A DNA stretch of 64,000 nt, taken from the NCBI RefSeq assembly GCF_000744095.1, contig NZ_JQLI01000001.1, forward strand, positions 2,356,001-2,420,000, read 5' to 3'. Both the position numbers and the translations under genes were made by a program. Positions within the stretch are counted from its first letter, which is position 1; every line of letters begins with the position of its first letter. Source of the stretch: Cupriavidus necator A5-1 (GTDB taxonomy: Bacteria; Pseudomonadota; Gammaproteobacteria; Burkholderiales; Burkholderiaceae). Positions 18,076 to 27,221 of this stretch are shown piece after piece. The notes below the pieces were generated by a model. It saw only the letters and a list, made by a program, of their open reading frames with translations. It was not told the DNA's origin and did no database searches.

Positions 18076-18755
18076 CTCGTAACCGCCGCCTGTGCATGCA
18101 GCGCAGTGGTATCGAACACCGGCAGGGCCACGTCGTCTTGCCCGAGCAGCAGCGTGATTTGCGTGCAGCCGAGGATCACGCCTTCGGCGCCCTGCTCCGC
18201 GAGCGCGGCGACGATGCGCTGGTATTCGGCCCTTGCGTCATCGCGCACGATGCCGTGGCATAACTCTTCATAGATGACCTGGTGTACCCATTCTCGGTCC
18301 GCCTGCTCCCGCACCACCACGACGATGTCGTGCAACTCAATCATCCGCGCGCGATAGAAATCCTGCTCCATCGTGAAGCGCGTGCCAAGCAAGCCGACGC
18401 GCCCGATTCCCGCCTGGCGCAGTGCCTGCGAGGTGGGATCGACAATATGAATGAAGGGCACCTTCAACACCGACTCGATGGCCGGCGCCACCCGGTGCAT
18501 GGTATTGCTACACAGCAGCACGAAAGCCGCACCTCCGGCCTCCACCTGCCGCGCTGCCTGCTGCATGCGCCTGCCGAGTTCGTCTCACTGTTGTGCGTGC
18601 TGCAGTTCCTTGATTTCTTCGAAGCAGACGGTGGCCATGATGCTACGAGCATTGCGATGCCCGCCCAGGCATGCCTTCATGCCCAGGTTGATCAGCCGGT
18701 AATACTCGGCGGACGATTCCCGACTCATGCCGCCGATCAGCCCGATGGTCTTCAT
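18076..18755 (-). pseudogene. Aspartate/glutamate racemase family gene with an in-frame stop and lost 3' end
   Basis: The reverse strand from the ATG at 18755 reads MKTIGLIGGMSRESSAEYYR, the canonical opening of the aspartate racemase (YgeA-type) family. Codon 57 is TGA (18585-18587), where relatives usually have Trp (context HAQQ-stop-DELGRRM). The frame then continues intact with both catalytic-cysteine regions, LLCSNTMH and ILGCTQI. Homology ends after FDTTALHAQAAV at about 18078. Beyond that the frame runs antisense through the FitA gene, so the natural C-terminus is missing. The internal Met at 18566 could only give a fragment lacking the first Cys-proximal segment. Confidence 0.8.
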
Positions 18756-18897
18756 GTTTGCCTTCCCCTTGCGCCGTCAGCGCTTGTAACGTGGGGCAAG
18801 TTAGCAGTGCGGAATCGTTGCGGCCATGGACAATTCCGGCGAATCCGACCTTGCCAGTCCCGGTAATGCCGGCCACAAAGGTCGGTCGCGGCAGGCC

Positions 18898-20061
18898 CTA
18901 CAGCTTTCCTTCAATCGACTTGCGCTCCAACCAGATTTCCTGCACGAACGGATCCGTGACGCCATAGACCCCGTGCCCCTTGCGCATGATCAAGTTCGTC
19001 GCCATCAGTTCATTGACCACCGGCTGTGCCTCCTCGATACGGACTTCGCGTCCGATTGCCGCGGAATACGCGGCGGCGGACTCCGCCGAGAACAACCCGC
19101 GGGCGTCACCGTCAGAGCAGGCTATGCGGTCGAAGATCGCTGTGGCTAGTCCGCCCAACTGTTCGAGCTTCATCAGTTCGAGGTCCGCGGCTGTCGATCG
19201 GAGCGTATTGGCGATCACCGGCAGATGTTCGTCCGGATTGCTGCCTTGCGGCAAATGGAAGTGCAATTGCCGCAAGGCCTTGATCATCTCTTCGGGACGG
19301 CTGCCCAACGCACGGAACGCCTGGACCGCTACCTCCGGCGACGGCAGGGCGCTGAATCCCTCGGCCGACAGGCGTTCAAGCAGGTACGCGACATAGTCTT
19401 CGCCGAGTACCGGGTAGGAGATCGAGGTGGCACCGGCGAAGGCCTGGTTGCGGCGTGCCGTCAGTTCGCCTACCAGCGCCCGGTGCGAACCAGTCCCTAC
19501 GAAGAGGAAGTACCCTGGCGTGCCGGGGCGCGGGTTGATGGCGTCGCGCGCAGCCTTGAGCGCGAGCAGCATCCGGTTGCCTTCCTCGGAGGTAATGGCG
19601 TGCTGCACCTCGTCTACGATCAGGACCACGTTGGTCTTTGCTTTGTCGACCACTTCCGCCAGCGCCTGGGCCAGCGTGGCCCCGCCGGGCTCCCCGACAC
19701 TGTCCAGCTTGAATCCGAACTTGAACCCAAAGCCGCCGATGTCAGCACCGGCAACTCGCTTCAGGTGCTTGAGGGCTGCAGAGCCGGGCTGCTCCAGATC
19801 GGCTAATGTTCTTTTCACCGCTGCCAGAATGAGTGCGGCAGGGCTGCGCTGCGTGTCGCTCCAGAGATCGACATAGATCACGATCGCCCCGTCGGCCTCC
19901 AGGGCCGGAACGAGGTCGTTGAGCAGGAACGTGGTCTTGCCGGTGCGCCGTAGCCCAGACAAGAAAAGGCCGGAACGCAAGCCTTCGTCCAGGACCCCGG
20001 GGTGCAGCAATTGCCGCGCCATCTGGGCGGCAAGGGCAGGGCGGCGATAGATGTTGGTCAT
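18898..20061 (-). CDS. AAA/STAND-type ATP-binding protein of unknown role
   Basis: A 387-residue P-loop ATPase. Walker A is SGLRRTGKTTFLL (residues 35-47), Walker B is NVVLIVDEVQHA (144-155), a sensor-like FLFVGTGSHRALV follows near 185, and a winged-helix-like C-terminus begins around 300. This resembles AAA_16/archaeal-type ATPases, often found singly in genomic islets. Most of the N-terminal half is the ATPase core, and no transposase or nuclease domain is seen. It is monocistronic, with a perfect palindrome 16 bp before the ATG. Neighbours on the left are remnants of a toxin-antitoxin pair and a racemase. Confidence 0.7.
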   Translation of the reverse strand: MTNIYRRPALAAQMARQLLHPGVLDEGLRSGLFLSGLRRTGKTTFLLNDLVPALEADGAIVIYVDLWSDTQRSPAALILAAVKRTLADLEQPGSAALKHLKRVAGADIGGFGFKFGFKLDSVGEPGGATLAQALAEVVDKAKTNVVLIVDEVQHAITSEEGNRMLLALKAARDAINPRPGTPGYFLFVGTGSHRALVGELTARRNQAFAGATSISYPVLGEDYVAYLLERLSAEGFSALPSPEVAVQAFRALGSRPEEMIKALRQLHFHLPQGSNPDEHLPVIANTLRSTAADLELMKLEQLGGLATAIFDRIACSDGDARGLFSAESAAAYSAAIGREVRIEEAQPVVNELMATNLIMRKGHGVYGVTDPFVQEIWLERKSIEGKL

Positions 20062-20076
20062 GGCGCACTTATGGGA

Positions 20077-20097
20077 AATTATTGGATTCCAATAATT
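20077..20097. promoter_or_regulatory. Perfect 10-bp-arm palindrome before the ATPase gene
   Basis: The arms AATTATTGGA and TCCAATAATT are separated by a single T. The site is AT-rich and lies just upstream of the ATPase start. Symmetry and position suggest a repressor operator, perhaps autoregulatory. Confidence 0.5.
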
Positions 20098-20192
20098 ATA
20101 GTCCAGCCATAATTTGCACTAAACCATATGCTGCTGGCGTGACCCTATGCTTCCATAGGTGCAGTAAAGATATCTTTTTGGGTGCATCCCTC

Positions 20193-21299
20193 TCAACCTT
20201 CAGCGGCGTTGTGTTCGCCGACACCCGCCACAAAATCCTCCCCCTCCGGCAACCCCAACGAAAACCTTACCGGAAAATTCACAGCAATCCCGTCCTCGCC
20301 GGCTACCCGCCGCACCACCTCCCGCGCCTGGACGTGAGGGTCTTCGAACAACGCCGTCGCCCCCAGCACCGGGGAGAATGGAATATCCAGCGTTCCGAAG
20401 AACACCTCCCAATCCGCCAGGTCACGGGTACGGAACACCGCTGCCAGCAGGTCATTCACCGCCAGCTTGTGCCCGTACCGCCCCGCACGCGTGGCAAAGC
20501 GCGGATCACGCAGGTCGGGAAACGCTTCGCCAAGCGCCTCGCACAGGTTGACCCAGAACTTGTTCTCCAGGATCCCCATCGCGAGATGACGGCCATCGCG
20601 CGTCTCGAACAGGTCGTTCTCCGGCATCACCGTCGGCGATTCCTGCGGCGCCGCCTCATGTCCCCGCGCCGCCCATGCCCCGTGCGCGGTCCAGCACAGG
20701 ATCGCATCATGGATCGAGACATCGAGATGCTGCCCGCGCCCATGCTGTCGCGCACTCATGATCGCAACGGCAAGCGACAGCGCAGCGTAGCCGGACGCGG
20801 CATAGTCCGACACCCGCACGCGCGGACGCGACACCACGTCATGCACCTGTACCGGCGTCGCCCAGTATCCCGCCAGCGCAAGGTAGTTCAGGTCATGCCC
20901 GGCGTGCTTCGCATAAGGACCGGTCTGGCCGAAGCCGGACACGGAACAAAGCACGATGGCTGGGTTGACCGCCGCCAGCGCTTCATAGGCCAGCTTCAGC
21001 CGCGCCATCACGCCCGGACGGAACCCCTCCACCACGGCATCGGCATTGCGCACCAACTCGAGAAAGGCTTCGCGGCCCGCGTCCGTCTTCAGGTCCAGCG
21101 CAACCGAGCGCTTGCCGCGATTGAACTGCGCAAACACCGCCGGCCCAAGCTGTCGTGCGGTATCGCCGGTACCGGGCTGCTCGACCTTGATCACATCGGC
21201 CCCCAACTGCCGCAGCAGACTGCAGGCGTGCGGCCCGGGCAGCAACTGGCTGGCATCGATGATGGTGACGTCCTTCAGACAAGACCATTCTGGCTTCAT
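20193..21299 (-). CDS. CaiB/BaiF (family III) CoA-transferase
   Basis: About 368 residues, starting MKPEWSCLKDVTIIDASQLL; 18 further bases upstream are also open. Family III landmarks are LGADVIKVEQPGTGDTAR, FNRGKRSVALDLKTDAGREA, and RVSDYAASGYAAL carrying the catalytic Asp. It moves CoA between a donor acyl-CoA and a free acid. Last gene of a four-gene unit: AMP-ligase, acyl-CoA dehydrogenase, Bug receptor, CoA-transferase. The presence of both a ligase and a transferase suggests two acid activation routes. Substrate unknown. Confidence 0.88.
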   Translation of the reverse strand: MKPEWSCLKDVTIIDASQLLPGPHACSLLRQLGADVIKVEQPGTGDTARQLGPAVFAQFNRGKRSVALDLKTDAGREAFLELVRNADAVVEGFRPGVMARLKLAYEALAAVNPAIVLCSVSGFGQTGPYAKHAGHDLNYLALAGYWATPVQVHDVVSRPRVRVSDYAASGYAALSLAVAIMSARQHGRGQHLDVSIHDAILCWTAHGAWAARGHEAAPQESPTVMPENDLFETRDGRHLAMGILENKFWVNLCEALGEAFPDLRDPRFATRAGRYGHKLAVNDLLAAVFRTRDLADWEVFFGTLDIPFSPVLGATALFEDPHVQAREVVRRVAGEDGIAVNFPVRFSLGLPEGEDFVAGVGEHNAAEG

Positions 21300-21328
21300 G
21301 CGGAATCCCGTTCTCAAATGCGGAGGGG

Positions 21329-22312
21329 CTAGCCCAGGTCGCCAACCATGCCGATCGACTTCATCAGCTCGCCATAGCGGGTATTGTCGGCGGCGACCAC
21401 GGTGCCGAACTGCGCGGGCGATGCGCTGCGGCGCAGCTCACCCGCGTTGGCCTTGAGCTGGGCATCGAAGACGCCGGCGGTCTGCAGCGCGCTGACGGCG
21501 GCATGGAGCTTCTGCGTCAGTTCGGCCGGGAAGTTGGCCGGTGCGAACAGCCCGCTCCAGTTGTCGATGACAAAGCCCGGCGGCAGTGCCTCGGCCATGG
21601 TCGGCACGTCGGGAAAGAAGGGCGAACGCGCCGCGGCAGTGACCGCCAGGACGCGGATCTGCCCGTTGCGCACGTATTGCGTGGCAGTGCCCAGCACCGG
21701 CATGCCGAACTGGGTCTGGCCAGTCAGCATCGCGGTGATGTTCTCCGGCGCGCCCTTGTAGGGGATGTGCACGGCATCGCAGCCGGCCTGGTGCAGCATG
21801 GTCTCGACCGCGAGATGGGCGATGCTGCCCTTGCCGCCGGAGCCGTAGTTGAACTTGCCGGGCGCCTTCTTCATCGCGGCGACCAGTTCGCCGGCGGTCT
21901 TGCAGGGCGACGATGCCGGCACGACCAGCGCCGTCGGGCCGCCGGAGAGCGCCGTGATCGGCGTGAAGTCACGCGCCGGGTCATACGGCATCTTGCGGTA
22001 CATGTGCACGTTGATCACATGCGTGTTGGCGAGAATCCCCAGCGTATAGCCGTCCGGCGCGGCACGGCGCAGCGCGCTGGCGCCGATGATGCCGCCGGCG
22101 CCGGGCATGTTCTCGACCACCAGCGGCTGCCCGAGCTTGTTGCCCAGCTCCGCCGACAGCGTGCGGGCAACGTTGTCCGGCGTGCTGCCGGCGATAAACG
22201 GAACGATCAGCCGGATCGGGCGGCTGGGGTAGGGTGCGGCGGCGCGCGCGGGCAGCAGCAGGCTGCCCAGCGCGGCGGCGCCGGCGGTGGCAAGCCAGTC
22301 TCGGCGGTTCAT
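21329..22312 (-). CDS. Bug-family periplasmic receptor (TctC-like)
   Basis: A 327-residue substrate-binding protein with a Tat-like leader (MNRRDWLATAGAAALGSLLL). Bug fold motifs are YPSRPIRLIVPFIAGSTPDN, VVENMPGAGGIIGAS and APDGYTLGI. No TctA/TctB permease is encoded nearby, which is common for Bug proteins in this group. It probably captures the acid catabolised by the flanking enzymes. Confidence 0.88.
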   Translation of the reverse strand: MNRRDWLATAGAAALGSLLLPARAAAPYPSRPIRLIVPFIAGSTPDNVARTLSAELGNKLGQPLVVENMPGAGGIIGASALRRAAPDGYTLGILANTHVINVHMYRKMPYDPARDFTPITALSGGPTALVVPASSPCKTAGELVAAMKKAPGKFNYGSGGKGSIAHLAVETMLHQAGCDAVHIPYKGAPENITAMLTGQTQFGMPVLGTATQYVRNGQIRVLAVTAAARSPFFPDVPTMAEALPPGFVIDNWSGLFAPANFPAELTQKLHAAVSALQTAGVFDAQLKANAGELRRSASPAQFGTVVAADNTRYGELMKSIGMVGDLG

Positions 22313-22375
22313 GCGTAGTCTCCGTGGTCTTGTCGTATTGTCTTCATGCCGGCGGCGACCGTGCCGCCGGCACGG

Positions 22376-23556
22376 TCATGCGTTCTGCTGCAGCGGTTCG
22401 AGAATAGTGCGCGCGATGGTGTTGCGCTGGATCTCGCTGGTGCCGGTGAAGATGCGGAACATGCGCAGCTTGCGGAAGGTCTGCTCGACCGGATGGCCGC
22501 GGGTGACGCCGACGTTGCCGTGGATCTGCACGGCCTTGTCCGCCACCTCGAAGCAGCGTTCCGAGACAAACAGCTTGCAGGCCGCGGCCTTCATGCGCAG
22601 GTCGGCGCCGGCATCGGCCAGTGCCGCGGTGTGCGTGATCATGCTTTCGCAGGCCCAAAGCGCGGCGGCCATGTCGGCCAGCATGTGCTGGATCGCCTGG
22701 AAGCGCGCGATCGGGCCGCCGAACTGGCGGCGCTGGCCGGCGTATTCCAGGGACGATTCGTACGCCCGCGTCGCCAGCCCCAGCATGGTGGGGCAGTGCA
22801 GTAGCCGGTTGACGTTGATTCGCGACATGCCCAGCTTGAAGCCATTGCCCTCGCCGCCGAAGATATTGGCGCGCGGCAAGCGCACGTTGTCGAAGTGGAT
22901 ATCGCCATCTATGTGCTGGCCGGACATCGGCACGTACTCGTTGGTCACGGTCACGCCGGGCAGGTCCAGGTCGACCAGCACCGCGCTGATGGCAGGCGGC
23001 GTGGTGCTGGCGTCGGTCACGCACATGACGATGGCGAAGTCCGCGAACGGCGCGCCGCTGATGTAGTGCTTGCCGCCGTTGATGACGAGGTCATCGCCGT
23101 CGGCGATGGCGCTGGTCTTGATGCTTTGCGCATCGGAACCGGAGTGCGTTTCGGTCAGCGCGAAGCAGGTCGATTTCTCGCCGCGGATGACCGGCTCGAA
23201 GTACTGCTTCAGCTGCGCCGGCGTGGCGTACTTGAGCATATTGCCCACACGCGGCGGGCCCCCAGGTCGCCCAGGACGTGCGGGGCCAGGGCGGAGCCAC
23301 TGGCCGCCAGGTCGGCCTTGAGCGCGCATTGCTCCTGGATGTTCAGGCCCTTGCCGCCAAGTGCCGTGGGCAGGCAGGCGGCGTAGAAGCCCAGCTTGCT
23401 GGAGCGGCGCCAGACATTGCGCAGCGTCTCGCGCGGCCATGCGTCTTCAGAGTCCAGCCCGAGTTCGCGCTCCAGCGGGCGCAGTTCTTCGTCGATAAAG
23501 CGGCGGATGCCGGCGCGCGTTTCGGCAAGGACGGGGTTGGTCAGGTGATCGAACAT
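22376..23556 (-). pseudogene. Acyl-CoA dehydrogenase gene with a single-base frameshift
   Basis: The start at 23556 (MFDHLTNPVLAETRAGIRRF) has AAGGAG upstream. The frame runs to LAPHVLGDLG near residue 98, then shifts. The remaining acyl-CoA dehydrogenase is in another frame and starts GGPPRVGNMLKYATPAQLKQ. FAD/acyl-CoA motifs (CFALTETHSGSDAQS) and the C-terminal signature (FTGTSEIQRNTIAR) are intact. The switch lies in a run of five G on the coding strand (C at 23259-23263); six would restore the expected GDLGGPPRVG. The gene is either truly inactivated, phase-variable at the homopolymer, or affected by a sequencing error. Confidence 0.85.
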
Positions 23557-23570
23557 AACAGTCTGGCTCC

Positions 23571-25124
23571 TTAATTGACGCGGCGCTCGACGCCTTGCCA
23601 GTAGCCTTCGCGCACGATCTTGCGGGCCAGCTTGCCGCTGGCGTTCTTGGGCAGTTCGGCGACAAAGTCGACCGAACGCGGCGATTTGTAGTCGGCAATG
23701 CGCTCGCGGCAGTGCGCGATCAGCTGCTGCGCGCTGGCTTCGCAGCCCGGCCGCAGCGTGACCACGGCCTTGACGCTTTCGCCCCAGGTGTCGTCGGGTA
23801 CGCTGATGACGCAGGCTTCCAGCACGTCGGGGTGCTGGTACAGCGTGGCTTCGACCTCGGTCGGGTACACGTTGAAGCCGCCGGAGATGATCATGTCTTT
23901 CTTGCGGTCCACCAGGTACAGGTAGCCGGCCTCGTCCACGCGCGCCATGTCGCCGGTATGCAGCCAGCCGTCGACGATGGCCTCCCGGGTCAGCTCTGGC
24001 TCGCCCCAGTAGCCCTGGAACACGTCTTCGCCGCGGATCACCAGTTCGCCGATCGCGCCCACCGCGACCTCCTGACCCTGCTCGTCGACCACGCGCACTT
24101 CGGTTTCGTTCAGGGCGCGGCCGCACGAGGCCAGGCGTTCGGGATGATGTGCGATCGCTTGCGCGTGGTCTGCCGTCGACAGGCGCGTAACGCCGGAGGT
24201 CGATTCGCTGGCGCCATAACCCTGCGACAGGATCGGCCCGATGCGCTCCCACGCCTCGCGGATGCGCGCCGGCGCCATCGGCGCGGCGCCGTAGGCCAGC
24301 GTCTTGAGGCTGGACAGGTCCGTCTGCGCCAGCGTGGGCTCGGCCAGCAGCATGTTGATCATCGCCGGCACCATGAACACGTGCGTGATGCGCAGCCGCG
24401 CCACCTCGGCCAGGAAGTGCGCGGGCTCGAATTTGTCGAACAGCACCAGCGTGGCGCCCAGGTAAAGGTAGGGCTGCATCAGCATGCCGGAGGCGTGCGT
24501 GACCGGCCCGATCAGCGCCAGACGGTCGCCGGGCCGGGCCGGGCGGTCCATGCCGGCCACCATCTTGCGCAGCGCTGCCATGCGGTTGCCGTAGCCCTGC
24601 ATGGCGGCCTTGATCTTGCCGGTGGAGCCCGACGAGAAGTGGAGCACCGCCAGGTCGTCGGCTGCCGGGGTAATGTCGGGCGGGGTGGTGCCAGAGCTGG
24701 CCAGCAGGGATTCGTAGCCGACATAGCCGGCCGGCGCGTCCCCGATGGCGATAAAGGTCTCGATGCTGCCAAAGCCCGGCGTTGCACTCGAATACCCGGT
24801 ATAGCCGGGCCCGGCGATCAGCACGCGCGGCGTGCAGTTCTCGACCACGTCGCTGGCTTCGGCCGCGGTAAAGCGGGGGTTGAGCGCCGCCTTGACCAGC
24901 CCGGCCTTGTACAGCGCGCATTCCAGCTCGACCAGCTCGGGCCGGTTGCGCGCCTGCACCGCCACGCGGTCGCCGCGCTGCAGGCCCAGCGCCAGCAGCG
25001 CGTTGGCCAGGCGGGTGGAGCGCTCTTCCAGCTCGCGGTAGGTCACCACCTGGTCTTGGTAAAGGATGGCGGGCTGATCGCCCCAGTAGCGCGCGGCGCG
25101 GCGCAGGAAGTACGCGAAACCCAT
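23571..25124 (-). CDS. AMP-binding acyl-CoA ligase
   Basis: A 517-residue ANL-superfamily synthetase starting MGFAYFLRRAARYWGDQPAI, with CGGAGACAGC before the ATG. Core motifs are the phosphate loop LHFSSGSTGKIKAA, SQGYGASEST, GWLHTGDMARVDEAGYLYLV, DRKKDMIISGGFNVYPTEVE and the catalytic Lys in KNASGKLARK. It activates a carboxylic acid as its CoA thioester. First gene of the operon, divergent from a LysR regulator. The motifs fit medium-chain, branched or aromatic acids equally well. Confidence 0.88.
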   Translation of the reverse strand: MGFAYFLRRAARYWGDQPAILYQDQVVTYRELEERSTRLANALLALGLQRGDRVAVQARNRPELVELECALYKAGLVKAALNPRFTAAEASDVVENCTPRVLIAGPGYTGYSSATPGFGSIETFIAIGDAPAGYVGYESLLASSGTTPPDITPAADDLAVLHFSSGSTGKIKAAMQGYGNRMAALRKMVAGMDRPARPGDRLALIGPVTHASGMLMQPYLYLGATLVLFDKFEPAHFLAEVARLRITHVFMVPAMINMLLAEPTLAQTDLSSLKTLAYGAAPMAPARIREAWERIGPILSQGYGASESTSGVTRLSTADHAQAIAHHPERLASCGRALNETEVRVVDEQGQEVAVGAIGELVIRGEDVFQGYWGEPELTREAIVDGWLHTGDMARVDEAGYLYLVDRKKDMIISGGFNVYPTEVEATLYQHPDVLEACVISVPDDTWGESVKAVVTLRPGCEASAQQLIAHCRERIADYKSPRSVDFVAELPKNASGKLARKIVREGYWQGVERRVN

Positions 25125-25254
25125 GCTGTCTCCGTGATGCTCGATGGTCTGTGCGGGCGTTTTTGTGTGTGCCCGTGCGCCGTAGTCTGTAAGATGGCTG
25201 GCATCACCACAATGAAGCAATGGCTATAAAGTCATAACCATCGGGAATGAGGTA

Positions 25255-26151
25255 ATGGAGACGCGGGATATCGAATACATCCTCGCCGTGGCGGCGCACG
25301 GCGCCATTGGCCGGGCGGCCGAGGCGCTGGGCATCAGCCAGCCGGCGCTGACCAAGGCGGTACAGCGGGTGGAGATGCAGGCCGGGCTGCCGCTGTTCGA
25401 GCGCACCGCCAACGGCATGACCGCCACCTACGCCGGCACGCGTTTCCTGGAGCGGGCGCAGCGGATCCGGCTGGAGTACGAGGACGGGATCAAGGAGATG
25501 CTGGGCATCCGCACCGGCGAGCAGGGCATCCTGCGCGTGGGCTATTCACCGTCGATTCCGGGCAAGGTCATCCTGGGTGCCTGCCAGCAACTGGTGCGCG
25601 AGCGGCCGGTGGCACGGCTGCGGCTGCGCCGACGCCTGGCGCGCGACCTGCTGGACCTGCTGGCCGCGGGTGAACTGGATATGGCAGTAGCGCCTGCCCC
25701 ACAAAAGCAGGCGGTCGCGGGGGATTTTGCGGTGGAGCCACTGTTCGACGACCGCCTGGTCGTGGTGGCGGATGAAGGACATGCGCTGCTGCGGCGGCGC
25801 AAGCTGCGGCTGGCGGACCTGGCCGACCAGGAATGGTTGCTGCCCGAAGCGCATATCACGCTGCGCCAGCAGGTCGATGCCGCCTTCCGCCAACGCGGGC
25901 TGCCCGAGCCCAGGCCGCGCATCGAGATCGATTTCGGCAGCACCTCGCTGTTCGCACTGATGCAGGGCACGCAGATGCTGAGCATCGCAAATGAAGGCGG
26001 CGATGCCATGCAGCATGGCCTGCGCGCGCTGCCGCTGGCGCTGGAGGAACTGGACCTGCGCCGGCGCATCGGCGTGATCACTCGCGCCGGCGCCTACCTG
26101 TCGCCGCTGGCGCAGCGGCTGACGGCGCTGCTGCGCGAGCACAGCCGATAG
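25255..26151 (+). CDS. LysR-family regulator
   Basis: A 298-residue LysR protein. The HTH is DIEYILAVAAHGAIGRAAEA, then LGISQPALTKAVQRVEMQAG, followed by an effector domain (GILRVGYSPSIPGKVILGAC). It is divergent from the AMP-ligase operon across a 130-bp spacer and probably its activator. The 3' end is 12 bp from the convergent Bug gene. Confidence 0.88.
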   Translation: METRDIEYILAVAAHGAIGRAAEALGISQPALTKAVQRVEMQAGLPLFERTANGMTATYAGTRFLERAQRIRLEYEDGIKEMLGIRTGEQGILRVGYSPSIPGKVILGACQQLVRERPVARLRLRRRLARDLLDLLAAGELDMAVAPAPQKQAVAGDFAVEPLFDDRLVVVADEGHALLRRRKLRLADLADQEWLLPEAHITLRQQVDAAFRQRGLPEPRPRIEIDFGSTSLFALMQGTQMLSIANEGGDAMQHGLRALPLALEELDLRRRIGVITRAGAYLSPLAQRLTALLREHSR

Positions 26152-26163
26152 CAGCGCCGGCGC

Positions 26164-27156
26164 TTATTGCAGCGGGATCTTCGCCACGACGGCCAGCCGC
26201 TTCCAGCGCACGATCTCGTCCTTCTGGTACTGGCGCATTTCCGCTGGTGACGACAGGATCAGCTCGGTCGACTGGCGCGTGTAGTAGTCGCGCACGTCCG
26301 GCGCGTTGCCGGCCTGCGTGAACAGGTCTTGCAGCCGCTTCACCACCGCGGGCGGGGCCTTGGCGGAGATCGCCGCGGCCACCCAGTTGTAGGCCAGGAA
26401 GTCCGGCAGGCCGGCCTCGACGATCGACGGCACTTCCGGCAGCAGCGGCGAGCGCTGCGGCGCGGTAAAGGCCAGCGCGCGGATCTTGCCGCCGCGCGCG
26501 AGTTCGATGGCGCCGGTGGCATCGACCACGGCAAAGTCCACGTTGGCCGCCATCACGCCGTTGATGGCATCGCCCGCGCCCTTGTACGGCACGGAGGTGG
26601 TCTTGATCTTTGCCAGCTCATTGAGCCATTCGCTGTACAGCGTGTACGAGATCGAGCCCGAGCCGTAGTTGAGCGCGCCGGGCCGCTTGCGGGCGTCTTC
26701 CAGCAGTTCCGCCAGCGTGCGGTAGGGCGAGCTGGCCGGCACGATGATCAGGCACGGCCCGCGTGACAGCAGCGTGATCGGCGCGAAGTCGGTCAGCGGG
26801 TCATAGGGCAGCTTGCGGAAGGTGGCGGCGTTGGTCGACAGCGTGGAATTGCTGCCGATAAACACCGTGTAGCCGTCCGCCGGCGCGTTCAGCGCGGTCT
26901 GCACGCCGATAAAGCCGTTGCCACCGGGTTTGTTCTCCACCACCACGCCCTGGCCGGTGAGCTCGCCGATCTTCTTGGCGAACATGCGCGCGGTGGTGTC
27001 GGTGCCGCTGCCGGCCGGGAACGGCACGATAAAGCGCATCGGGCGTGTTGGGAAGACATCTTCCGCGGCTGGCGCGGTCAGCGGTGCGGCGATGCCCGCC
27101 AGCGCTGCGGCGGCCATGCCCAGGAAGCGGCGGCGCGAACGAAAAGGCTGTTGCAT
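26164..27156 (-). CDS. Bug-family periplasmic receptor (TctC-like)
   Basis: 330 residues from an ATG with AAGGAGACACC upstream. A Tat-like leader (RSRRRFLGMAAAALAG) precedes the mature protein. Bug motifs are FPTRPMRFIVPFPAGSGTDT, VVENKPGGNGFIGVQ and APADGYTVFIGS. Last gene of an enoyl-CoA hydratase / CoA-transferase / acyl-CoA dehydrogenase / Bug operon. It presumably binds the pathway's starting acid in the periplasm. Confidence 0.88.
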   Translation of the reverse strand: MQQPFRSRRRFLGMAAAALAGIAAPLTAPAAEDVFPTRPMRFIVPFPAGSGTDTTARMFAKKIGELTGQGVVVENKPGGNGFIGVQTALNAPADGYTVFIGSNSTLSTNAATFRKLPYDPLTDFAPITLLSRGPCLIIVPASSPYRTLAELLEDARKRPGALNYGSGSISYTLYSEWLNELAKIKTTSVPYKGAGDAINGVMAANVDFAVVDATGAIELARGGKIRALAFTAPQRSPLLPEVPSIVEAGLPDFLAYNWVAAAISAKAPPAVVKRLQDLFTQAGNAPDVRDYYTRQSTELILSSPAEMRQYQKDEIVRWKRLAVVAKIPLQ

Positions 27157-27221
27157 GGTGTCTCCTTCAGTCGGAAAGAAAGCCCGGCGTGTGGCCCGCC
27201 GGTGCATGGGGTCAGTGAGGC

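Noticed and set aside
23209-24921. 570-codon reverse frame covering the AMP-ligase gene
   Set aside because: It is a shadow in another frame except for its last part, which is the true N-terminus of the acyl-CoA dehydrogenase after 23556.
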